NCBI RefSeq assembly: GCF_002286815.1
Contig: NZ_MUNM01000031.1
Span: 1 to 64,000 of the forward strand
Reading direction: 5' to 3'
Length of the DNA: 64,000 bases
Source of the DNA: Pseudomonas sp. PICF141
GTDB taxonomy: Bacteria; Pseudomonadota; Gammaproteobacteria; Pseudomonadales; Pseudomonadaceae
Shown here: piece by piece, positions 43,628-51,726 of the stretch
Layout of the letters: every line of letters begins with the position of its first letter
Position numbering within the stretch: position 1 is the first letter of the stretch
Notes under the pieces: model-generated
Database searches by the model: none
Told to the model about the DNA's origin: nothing
What the model saw: only the letters and a program-made list of their open reading frames with translations
Translations under genes and position numbers: made by a program

Positions 43628-44677
43628 ATGTCGCCTATCCTCTCCCGCTGGTTACCCGGCCTGCTGCTGACAGCAGCCCTGCCCGTTCTCGCCTACGCCC
43701 AAGACCAGAACCAGAACCAGGCCGAAACGCCGGAATACGGCCCGCAGCTTCAGGGCTTCGAGTACCCCTACACGGTCAAGCACTTCGCCTTTGAGTCCCA
43801 GGGCAAATCCCTGCAGATGGGTTACATGGACGTAGCCGCCCAAGGCAAGGTCAATGGGCGCAGCGTGGTGCTGATGCATGGCAAGAATTTCTGCGGCGCC
43901 ACTTGGGACAGCTCGATCAAGGCGCTGAGCGAGGCCGGTTACCGGGTCATCGCGCCGGACCAGATCGGCTTTTGTACCTCCAGCAAACCGGAGCACTATC
44001 AATACAGTTTCCAGCAACTGGCAGCCAACACCCAGCAACTGCTCAAAACCCTGGGCATCCAGAAGGCAACCCTGCTCGGCCACTCCACCGGCGGCATGCT
44101 CGCCACTCGTTATGCCTTGCAATACCCCGATCAAGTCGAACAACTGGCGCTGGTCAATCCGATCGGCCTGGAAGACTGGAAAGCCCTCGGCGTACCGTAT
44201 CGCACGGTTGATCAATGGTACGAACGTGAGCTGAAAGTCACGGCGCAAGGTATCCACGACTACCAACGCAGCACCTATTACGATGGGCGCTGGGAGCCGG
44301 AGTTTGATCGTTGGGTGAACATGTACGCAGGCCTGGCCAAAGGGCCAGGCAAAACAGCGGTGGCGTGGAATTCGGCCCTGATCTACGACATGATCTTCAC
44401 CCAACCGGTGTACTACGAGTTCAAGGACCTGAAAGTACCGACCCTGCTGCTGATTGGCACCCGCGACACCACGGCCATCAACAAAGACATCGCACCGCCC
44501 GAGGTCAAGGCGAAAATCGGTCATTACGACGTACTCGGCAAGCAAGTGGCAACACTGATTCCCCGGTCGACATTGATTGAATTCCCGGGCCTTGGCCACG
44601 CCCCCCAAATGGAAGAACCGGCGAAATTCCATCAGGCGTTGCTCGGCTGGCTGAACCAAACCAATACCGTTCCTTGA
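43628..44677 (+). CDS. Exported alpha/beta hydrolase
   Basis: A 349-residue protein with a signal peptide (LPGLLLTAALPVLAYAQD) and an alpha/beta hydrolase fold. The oxyanion region is VVLMHGKNFCGATWDSSI, the nucleophile is in TLLGHSTGGMLATRYALQYP, the acid is probably in LLIGTRDTTA, and the histidine is in EFPGLGHAPQMEEPAKFH. Such proteins are periplasmic esterases or haloperoxidase-like hydrolases; the substrate is unknown. ATG 43628 was chosen because GTGGAG lies upstream and the signal peptide follows; the 60 residues of the longer frame are not protein-like. Confidence 0.85.
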   Translation: MSPILSRWLPGLLLTAALPVLAYAQDQNQNQAETPEYGPQLQGFEYPYTVKHFAFESQGKSLQMGYMDVAAQGKVNGRSVVLMHGKNFCGATWDSSIKALSEAGYRVIAPDQIGFCTSSKPEHYQYSFQQLAANTQQLLKTLGIQKATLLGHSTGGMLATRYALQYPDQVEQLALVNPIGLEDWKALGVPYRTVDQWYERELKVTAQGIHDYQRSTYYDGRWEPEFDRWVNMYAGLAKGPGKTAVAWNSALIYDMIFTQPVYYEFKDLKVPTLLLIGTRDTTAINKDIAPPEVKAKIGHYDVLGKQVATLIPRSTLIEFPGLGHAPQMEEPAKFHQALLGWLNQTNTVP

Positions 44678-44691
44678 TGAGGTAAAGGCTG

Positions 44692-45639
44692 ATGCAGATT
44701 GCGGTGATCGATGACTGGCAGGACGTGGCTCGCGACGTGGTGGACTGGTCGGTGCTGGAGAGCATCGGTCAGGTGAGTTTTATCCATGACTACCCTGCCG
44801 ACAACGAAACCCTGGCCGAACGACTTGGCGCATTCGAGGTGATCTGCGTGATGCGCGAGCGCACCCGCTTCGACGAAGACCTGCTGCGCCGCTTGCCCGC
44901 ACTCAAACTGCTGGTTACCGGCGGCATGCGCAACGCGGCCCTGGATCTGAAAGCCGCCGCTGCGCTGGGCATTCAGGTGTGTGGCACCGACAGCTACAAA
45001 CATGCCGCCCCCGAACTGACTTGGGCACTGATCATGGCCGCGACCCGCAATCTGGTGGCCGAAGCCAATGCCTTGCGCGCAGGTTATTGGCAACAAGGGT
45101 TGGGCGGCGACCTGCAGGGCAAGACCTTGGCGATTCTCGGCCTGGGCAGCATTGGTCAACGGGTAGCCAGGTTCGGGCAGGTGTTCGGCATGCGGGTGAT
45201 TGCCTGGAGCGAGAACCTGACCGCCGAACGGGCTGCCGAGGTCGACGTCACCTATGTCAGCAAGCAGGAACTGTTCGAGCAGGCCGATGTGTTGTCGATC
45301 CATCTGGTGCTAAGCGAGCGCAGCCGAGGGCTGGTGGACGCTCAGGCACTGGACTGGATGAAACCCACGGCATGGTTGGTCAACACCGCCCGCGGGCCGA
45401 TTGTCGATGAATCCGCGCTGATCAAGGTTCTTCAAAAAAAACGCCTGGCGGGCGCGGCGCTGGATGTGTTCGAGCATGAACCGTTGCCCCGCCATCATCC
45501 TTTCAGAACGCTGGACAATGTGCTGGCCACGCCGCATGTCGGGTACGTCAGCCGGCAGAATTACCAGCTGTTCTTTTCACAGATGATCGAGGACATACAG
45601 GCCTGGACGGCGGGGAAGCCGATTCGGATTCTGAGCTGA
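44692..45639 (+). CDS. D-2-hydroxyacid dehydrogenase family protein
   Basis: A 315-residue NAD-dependent dehydrogenase of the phosphoglycerate dehydrogenase group. The nucleotide-binding motif is LAILGLGSIGQRVARFGQVF. Catalytic Arg and Glu fall in VNTARGPIVDESALI and GAALDVFEHEPLP, and the His in VLATPHVGYVSRQNYQ. These enzymes interconvert 2-keto and D-2-hydroxy acids. It lies 14 bases after the exported hydrolase and is probably co-transcribed with it. The substrate is unknown. Confidence 0.88.
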   Translation: MQIAVIDDWQDVARDVVDWSVLESIGQVSFIHDYPADNETLAERLGAFEVICVMRERTRFDEDLLRRLPALKLLVTGGMRNAALDLKAAAALGIQVCGTDSYKHAAPELTWALIMAATRNLVAEANALRAGYWQQGLGGDLQGKTLAILGLGSIGQRVARFGQVFGMRVIAWSENLTAERAAEVDVTYVSKQELFEQADVLSIHLVLSERSRGLVDAQALDWMKPTAWLVNTARGPIVDESALIKVLQKKRLAGAALDVFEHEPLPRHHPFRTLDNVLATPHVGYVSRQNYQLFFSQMIEDIQAWTAGKPIRILS

Positions 45640-46254
45640 GACCGCGTTATCGTTCTTCGCGGGCAAGTCGGATCGCCGCACCGCTCGCTCCCACAGGATT
45701 TGTGTTGGACGCCGCAACAAGCACGACGCCAAACCTAATGTAGAAGCGAGGCTTGCCCGCGAAGAGGCCCTGAAATCCACTAAACCTCCCAAACCCTGCG
45801 CACCGCAATGGTGCAACCCACCCTCCATCGCGCCCGATTATCGTGACTTCCTGGTCTCGATTTGACCCAGGGCCAAACACAACCAGCCCTTCGTCGGTGC
45901 AACCTTCCCCGCGAAGCCTCGTGTTTGTGGGCGCAGGCCAACCGGTTGTCGAACAATTCCGACCCTCGACCATCCCCCTTCAGGTTCTGGCCTAGACTCC
46001 TTTTCGCGGAGTAAAACCGGCTGGTCATTCGGTGAAAATAATCGAAACTTTTGGTATTGGCCTCGTGTCAGGTTAAAGGTAGGGCCACAGCGACTGGTGC
46101 ATTCCTTGCAACAGCCACTTCACCCCATTCTGCTTCAACGCATGGGCAGCACTTGCTCACCGATGCGTAGCGCGTTTGCGCCCGGCCACAGGATTTGGCC
46201 ACGAATACCGTTTGTGCCAGGCCTAGAATTAGATCAACAACACGGGAGATTCAT
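45640..46254. other. Intergenic region upstream of glgA with REP elements
   Basis: A 615-bp gap without a supported gene. Bases 45653-45766 hold two REP-type sequences in opposite orientation (CTTCGCGGGCAAG ... CTTGCCCGCGAAG). The remainder includes CTAGACT (45992-45998) and CTAGAAT (46222-46228), weak matches to a sigma-S type -10 element, the second 27 bases before the glgA ATG. A stationary-phase promoter would suit a glycogen/trehalose operon, but this is tentative. Confidence 0.45.
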
Positions 46255-47841
46255 ATGATTAGTGCGGCTTTAGATATCCAGGGAGAACGTGCTCATCAGC
46301 AGGTCGGGGAAACGAGCACCGTCGGTGTCCTCAGTGCCAAATCGGTGAATATGCCGATCCCCAAGACACTGGTACCGGTAGTCAGCCAGAATCCCAACAA
46401 AAAGAAAGTCCTGTTCGTTACCTCAGAAATTGCCGATCTGGTGAAGACCGGAGGTCTTGGTGACGTTTCCGCCGCACTGCCGCGGGCCATGGCGCATCTG
46501 CATGATGTCCGTGTGCTGATTCCCGGTTATCCGCAAGTGATGAATAGCGAAAACCCGATTCATATCATCGGTGAACTGGGCGGGCACGCCGCATTGCCGC
46601 CCTGCAAGATCGGGCGCATGGACATGCCCGACGGCCTGGTCATTTACGTGTTGATCTGCCCTGAATTGTACGAGCGCGAAGGTTCACCCTACGGCGCCAA
46701 CAACGGCCGCGACTGGCCGGACAACCATATCCGTTTCGCCCGACTCGGCCTCGCCGCAGCCGATATCGCCGCCAACCTTGCCCAGATTCACTGGTGCCCG
46801 GACCTGGTGCACGCCCATGACTGGCCCGCAGGCCTGGCGCCGGCCTATATGCACTGGCGTGGTCAACGCACCCCGACCCTTTTCACCATTCACAACCTGG
46901 CGTACCAGGGCGTCATCAGCCTCGGTTCCTGCCCGGAACTCGGTATTCCCATGCATGCCTTGCAACAGGAAGGCATGGAGTTTTACGGCAAGATGTCGTT
47001 CCTCAAGGCCGGCATGGCCTACTCGAGCCACATCACCACCGTCAGCGCGACCTATGCCCAGGAAATCACCACGCCGGCCTTCGGCTGCGGCCTCGATGGT
47101 TTTCTCGCCGCCAAGACTCAGCAAGGCTTGCTCAGCGGGATCCCCAATGGCATCGATGAAAGCTGGGACGCGGCCACCGATCCGCACCTGTTCCACCCGT
47201 TCGGCATCGGCGACTGGGAAGGTAAAGCGATCAACGCGGCGCATGTTCGCCGGTTGTTCGACCTCGACGACTCTGAAGGTCCGTTGTTCGCCGTGGTCTC
47301 GCGGCTGGTCTACCAGAAAGGCCTGGACCTGACTGAAGCGGTGGCCGAATACATTGTCGCCAACGGCGGGCAGATCGCGATCATCGGTCGTGGCGAACCG
47401 GAAGAAGAGCAAGCCATGCGTGAACTGGCGTTACGCTTCCCCGGGAAAATCGGCGTGCACATCGGTTTCAATGAAACCGACGCTCGCCGGATGTTTGCCG
47501 GCAGTGATTTCCTGCTGATGCCTTCGCGTTATGAACCCTGCGGCCTGAGCCAGATGTACGCCCAGCGTTTCGGTTCATTGCCGGTGGCCCGCAATACCGG
47601 CGGCCTGGCCGACACCATTGAAAACGGCGTGACCGGTTTCCTCTTCGACGAATCCACGGTGGAAAGTTATCGCGAAGCCCTGAGCCGCGCGTTCAAGGTG
47701 TTCGCCTTCCCCGGCTTGCTCAACGCGATGCGTTGCCGAGCCATGGCGGCGCCTTTCAACTGGTGCAAGGCAGTCGAACCCTACGCCGAACTCTACGAAC
47801 AACTGGTGGCTAAAGCGCTGGGAAAATCGGGCAAACAGTAA
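46255..47841 (+). CDS. glgA: Glycogen synthase
   Basis: A 528-residue GT5 glycosyltransferase that extends alpha-1,4-glucan from a nucleotide-glucose donor. The N-terminal donor motif is SEIADLVKTGGLGDVSAALP. The C-terminal active-site region reads FLLMPSRYEPCGLSQMYAQR and LPVARNTGGLADTI. About 45 extra residues precede the usual start of the fold (KKVLFVTSEIA). ATG 46255 has GGGAGA upstream and is preferred to the frame opening at 46195. It heads the run glgA-treZ-malQ-treY-DUF2934-glgX. The same order occurs at PA2165-PA2160 in P. aeruginosa PAO1. Confidence 0.95.
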   Translation: MISAALDIQGERAHQQVGETSTVGVLSAKSVNMPIPKTLVPVVSQNPNKKKVLFVTSEIADLVKTGGLGDVSAALPRAMAHLHDVRVLIPGYPQVMNSENPIHIIGELGGHAALPPCKIGRMDMPDGLVIYVLICPELYEREGSPYGANNGRDWPDNHIRFARLGLAAADIAANLAQIHWCPDLVHAHDWPAGLAPAYMHWRGQRTPTLFTIHNLAYQGVISLGSCPELGIPMHALQQEGMEFYGKMSFLKAGMAYSSHITTVSATYAQEITTPAFGCGLDGFLAAKTQQGLLSGIPNGIDESWDAATDPHLFHPFGIGDWEGKAINAAHVRRLFDLDDSEGPLFAVVSRLVYQKGLDLTEAVAEYIVANGGQIAIIGRGEPEEEQAMRELALRFPGKIGVHIGFNETDARRMFAGSDFLLMPSRYEPCGLSQMYAQRFGSLPVARNTGGLADTIENGVTGFLFDESTVESYREALSRAFKVFAFPGLLNAMRCRAMAAPFNWCKAVEPYAELYEQLVAKALGKSGKQ

Positions 47842-47854
47842 GAGGCTTTCAACG

Positions 47855-49651
47855 ATGCCGTTACGGACCCTTGAGACCTGGCCCCACGGCGCAATCATGC
47901 TGGACGCAGAACACACGCGTTTTGCCTTGTGGGCGCCCGATGCGTTTTTTGTCAGTCTCGAACTGGAAGATGGACAATCCCTGCCGTTATTGCCTCAGGC
48001 CGATGGCTGGTTTGTGATCAAGACCCGCTGTCCCGCGGGTACCCGCTACCGCTACAACATCGATGGCGAGCTGGAAGTGCCGGACCCGGCCTCCCGCGCC
48101 CAGGCGGGCGATATCGACAGCCACAGCGTGGTGGTCGATCCGCTCGCCTATCGGTGGCAACACACTGCCTGGCGGGGCCGACCGTGGAATGAAGCGGTGA
48201 TCTACGAACTGCACGTCGGTGCACTCGGTGGTTTCAGCCAGGTTGAGCAACACCTGGCCCACCTGGTTGAGCTGGGTATTACCGCTATCGAACTGATGCC
48301 GCTGGCGCAGTTTCCCGGCGAACGTAACTGGGGCTATGACGGGGTTCTGCTTTACGCGCCTCAAGCCTCCTACGGCTCGCCCGAACAACTCAAACACCTG
48401 ATCGACACGGCCCACGGCCACGGCCTGGCGGTGATTCTCGACGTGGTCTACAACCATTTCGGCCCCGACGGCAATTACCTGCATCGCTACGCCAAAGGCT
48501 TTTTCCGCGAAGACAAACACACCCCATGGGGCGCGGCGATCGACTTCAGGCGGCGCGAGGTGCGCGACTTCTTCATCGACAACGCGCTGATGTGGTTGCT
48601 GGAGTACCGCTTCGACGGCCTGCGCCTGGACGCGGTGCATGCCATCGACGATCCGGACTTCCTTCAGGAGCTGGCGCAACGGGTGCGCCAGCAAACCGAT
48701 CCGGCGCGGCACGTGTGGCTGATGGCGGAAAACGAGCACAACCAGGCCAGCCTGCTGGAGCAAGGTTTCGACGCGCAATGGAACGACGACGGCCATAACG
48801 CCCTGCACGTTCTGCTCACGGGTGAAACCGATGCCTATTACGCCGACTATGCCCAACAGCCCACCGAACAACTCGCCCGCTGCCTGAGCCAGGGCTTCGT
48901 GTTTCAGGGCCACATCACCCGCCACGGTACGGCGCGCGGTGAGCCGAGCGGTCACTTGCCGCCCACGGCTTTCGTGCTATTTCTTCAAAACCACGACCAG
49001 ATCGGCAATCGCGCCTTTGGCGAGCGTCTGCATCAGCTGGCCCATCCTGATGCCCTTTACGCCGCCACCGCGTTGCTGCTGTTGTCACCGATGATCCCGC
49101 TGATGTTCATGGGCGACGAATTCGCCGCCGAACAACCGTTCCTGTTCTTCACCAGCCACCATGGCGAATTGGCGCAATTGGTGCGCGAAGGGCGACGCAA
49201 TGAATTCGCGGCGTTCAGCGCTTTTGCCGATCCGCACAAACGCGAGCAGATTCCCGACCCGAACGCGACGCAGACCTTCGAAGCTTCACGGCCGAAGCTG
49301 ACCGCCAGCCACCAATCGCCGGTTTATGAGCTGTATCGCCAACTGCTGCAAATCCGCCACCGACACATCATCCCGCACTTGCCCGGCGCCCAGGCGCTGG
49401 GTGCGCAGGTCCTGGCCCAGGGCGCGGTGACGGCGCGCTGGCGGCTGGGCGATGGCAGTCAGTTGCGCATTGACCTGAACCTCAGCGAGGCGCCTGTGGT
49501 CCACACCCCACAGTCCGACGCGACATTGCTGTTCGAACACCCGCCACAATCGGCCAGTCTGTTGAATCAGGGCACACTTGCCCCCTATTGCGCGCTAGTC
49601 AGCCTCACGGCCGCAGCCCCTTTGCTACCCCCGGATGGAGAGCGCCCATGA
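47855..49651 (+). CDS. treZ: Malto-oligosyltrehalose trehalohydrolase
   Basis: A 598-residue GH13 enzyme that releases trehalose from maltooligosyl-trehalose made by TreY. There is an N-terminal beta-sandwich (HTRFALWAPDAFFVSLELED), then the catalytic barrel with VIYELHVGALGGFSQVEQHL, the nucleophile Asp in FDGLRLDAVHAIDD, the acid Glu in HVWLMAENEHNQ, and VLFLQNHDQIGNRAFGERL. Its stop overlaps the malQ start by ATGA, so translation is coupled. Confidence 0.93.
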   Translation: MPLRTLETWPHGAIMLDAEHTRFALWAPDAFFVSLELEDGQSLPLLPQADGWFVIKTRCPAGTRYRYNIDGELEVPDPASRAQAGDIDSHSVVVDPLAYRWQHTAWRGRPWNEAVIYELHVGALGGFSQVEQHLAHLVELGITAIELMPLAQFPGERNWGYDGVLLYAPQASYGSPEQLKHLIDTAHGHGLAVILDVVYNHFGPDGNYLHRYAKGFFREDKHTPWGAAIDFRRREVRDFFIDNALMWLLEYRFDGLRLDAVHAIDDPDFLQELAQRVRQQTDPARHVWLMAENEHNQASLLEQGFDAQWNDDGHNALHVLLTGETDAYYADYAQQPTEQLARCLSQGFVFQGHITRHGTARGEPSGHLPPTAFVLFLQNHDQIGNRAFGERLHQLAHPDALYAATALLLLSPMIPLMFMGDEFAAEQPFLFFTSHHGELAQLVREGRRNEFAAFSAFADPHKREQIPDPNATQTFEASRPKLTASHQSPVYELYRQLLQIRHRHIIPHLPGAQALGAQVLAQGAVTARWRLGDGSQLRIDLNLSEAPVVHTPQSDATLLFEHPPQSASLLNQGTLAPYCALVSLTAAAPLLPPDGERP

Positions 49652-51726
49652 GCAATGCGCAACTGGAAATACTGGCCAGCCGAGCAGGCCTGGCCGTCGA
49701 TTGGATCGATGCCAATGGCCGTCCACAGAAAGTGGCTCCGGCGGTGTTGCGTTCGGTGCTCAGTGGGCTTGGCCATCCCGCCAGTACGGCCCAGGAGATC
49801 GACGCCAGCCTGCTGCAGTTGCAAGAGGTGCAACAAACCCGGCACCTGCCACCGCTGCTGACCTGCGACGTGGGTGCCGGCCTTGATCTGTCCCGCTATT
49901 TCGAACCGCAGACCCCGTGTGAAATCCATCTCGAAGACGGCTCGCGGATCAACTTGAAGCTCGATGACAACGCTGTGTTGCCCGGGCTGGTGCCGGTGGG
50001 TTATCAGCACGTCAGCATCGACGATCAATCTTTCACCCTGGCGGTAGCCCCCCTGCGCTGCTACAGCGTGGGCGATGCCGTTGGCAGTCAACACCCGCGC
50101 ACCTGGGGCCTGAGCGTGCAGTTGTATTCGCTGCGCCGTCCCGGCGATGGCGGTTTCGGCGATACCCAGGCCCTCGAAGATCTGGCCCGGGTGGCGGGCG
50201 AACGAGGCGCCGAAGCATTGGCGATCAGTCCGCTGCATGCGATGTTCAGCCGCGACACCCAGCGTTACAGTCCTTACTCGCCGTCCAGCCGTTTGTTTCT
50301 CAACAGCCTGTACGCGGCGCCCGGTGCGATTCTCGGTGAGCGTGCCCTGCGCACTGCTATCGACGCCACCGGTCTTGCCGCTGAGCTCAAGCACCTCGAA
50401 GCGTTGCCGCTGATCGACTGGCCCACCGCCGCCGAAGCCAAGCACCGTTTGCTCGAAGCCTTGTACGAAGGCTTCACCCACGGCGAACACCCTTTGCACC
50501 CGGATTTCAGCAGCTTCCGCCATGCCGGTGGCGAAGCGCTGGAAAATCATTGCCGCTTCGAAGCGATCCAGGAAGCCCGTGCACGGCGCGGTGAAAGCCT
50601 CGACTGGCGCGAGTGGCCCGAACAATGGCGTGATCCGCGCAGCACCGCTCTGGCGCATTTCGCCGAAGAACATTCGGCCCGCATCGGCTATTACGCGTTC
50701 TGCCAGTGGCTGATCGCACGCTGCCTGGAACGCGCCCAGACCGCCGCCCGCAGTGCCGGCATGGGCATCGGCCTGATCGCGGACCTGGCGGTGGGCGCCG
50801 ACGGCGGCGGCAGCCAGGCCTGGAGTCGTCAAGACGAACTGCTCGCCTCACTGACCGTGGGTGCGCCGCCGGACATCCTCAACCGTTCCGGCCAAGGCTG
50901 GGGCATTTCCGCGTTTTCCCCCGAAGGTCTGGTGCGCAACGGCTTTCGCGCGTTCATCGAAATGCTGCGGGCCAACTTCGCCCATGCCGGCGGCCTGCGC
51001 ATCGATCACGTCATGGGCCTGCAACGATTGTGGGTGATCCCCAATGACGCGCCACCCAGCGACGGGGCCTACCTTTATTATCCGGTGGATGACCTGCTGC
51101 GCCTGCTGACCCTCGAATCCCATCGACATCAGGCCATCGTGCTCGGCGAAGACCTCGGTACCGTGCCCGAGGGCTTGCGCGAAAAACTCATCGCGCGCTC
51201 AATTCTCGGCATGCGCGTGCTGCTGTTCGAACAGGACAATACTCACTTCAAGCCGATCCTCGACTGGCCGGACAACGCCCTGGCAACCACCAGCACCCAT
51301 GACCTGCCGACGCTCAATGGCTGGTGGCATGGCCGCGATATCGACTGGAGTGCGCGCTTGAATCTGGTCGACGCCCCGGGGGAAATCGAATGGCGCCAAC
51401 ACCGTGAGCGCGAGCGTGAAGGCTTGCGTCGGGTGCTGAGCGAGGACCCACAGAATTTCCGCGAAGAGTCCCACGAAACCGATCAGGTGCTCGACGCCGC
51501 CATCCGCTTCCTTGGTCATACCCGCGCGCCGCTGGTCTTGCTGCCGATGGAAGATGCCTTGGGCATCGAACAGCAGGCCAACCTGCCCGGCACCACCGAC
51601 ACCCATCCCAACTGGTCGCGCAGGTTGCCTGGCGACAGCGAGACCCTGCTCGATGATCCGGACGCCGCCCGACGCCTGGAACTGCTCGCCTGTGCGCGAC
51701 TTCAGGCGGCCGAGCGTGACCAATGA
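49648..51726 (+). CDS. malQ: 4-alpha-glucanotransferase (amylomaltase)
   Basis: A 692-residue GH77 enzyme that transfers maltodextrin segments between chains. It shows the family phrases RTWGLSVQLYSLRRPGDGGF and YSPYSPSSRLFLNSLYAAPG, the nucleophile region GLRIDHVMGLQRLWVIP, the acid-base Glu in AIVLGEDLGTVPEGLREKL and STHDLPTLNGWW. The start is ATG 49648, overlapping the treZ stop. The longer frame from 49588 is rejected because it would overlap treZ by 64 bases. Its stop overlaps the treY start. Confidence 0.93.
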   Translation: MSNAQLEILASRAGLAVDWIDANGRPQKVAPAVLRSVLSGLGHPASTAQEIDASLLQLQEVQQTRHLPPLLTCDVGAGLDLSRYFEPQTPCEIHLEDGSRINLKLDDNAVLPGLVPVGYQHVSIDDQSFTLAVAPLRCYSVGDAVGSQHPRTWGLSVQLYSLRRPGDGGFGDTQALEDLARVAGERGAEALAISPLHAMFSRDTQRYSPYSPSSRLFLNSLYAAPGAILGERALRTAIDATGLAAELKHLEALPLIDWPTAAEAKHRLLEALYEGFTHGEHPLHPDFSSFRHAGGEALENHCRFEAIQEARARRGESLDWREWPEQWRDPRSTALAHFAEEHSARIGYYAFCQWLIARCLERAQTAARSAGMGIGLIADLAVGADGGGSQAWSRQDELLASLTVGAPPDILNRSGQGWGISAFSPEGLVRNGFRAFIEMLRANFAHAGGLRIDHVMGLQRLWVIPNDAPPSDGAYLYYPVDDLLRLLTLESHRHQAIVLGEDLGTVPEGLREKLIARSILGMRVLLFEQDNTHFKPILDWPDNALATTSTHDLPTLNGWWHGRDIDWSARLNLVDAPGEIEWRQHREREREGLRRVLSEDPQNFREESHETDQVLDAAIRFLGHTRAPLVLLPMEDALGIEQQANLPGTTDTHPNWSRRLPGDSETLLDDPDAARRLELLACARLQAAERDQ

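Noticed and set aside
49585..50832. Minus-strand frame of 415 codons opposite malQ
   Set aside because: It overlaps a well-supported glucanotransferase and shows no domain of its own.
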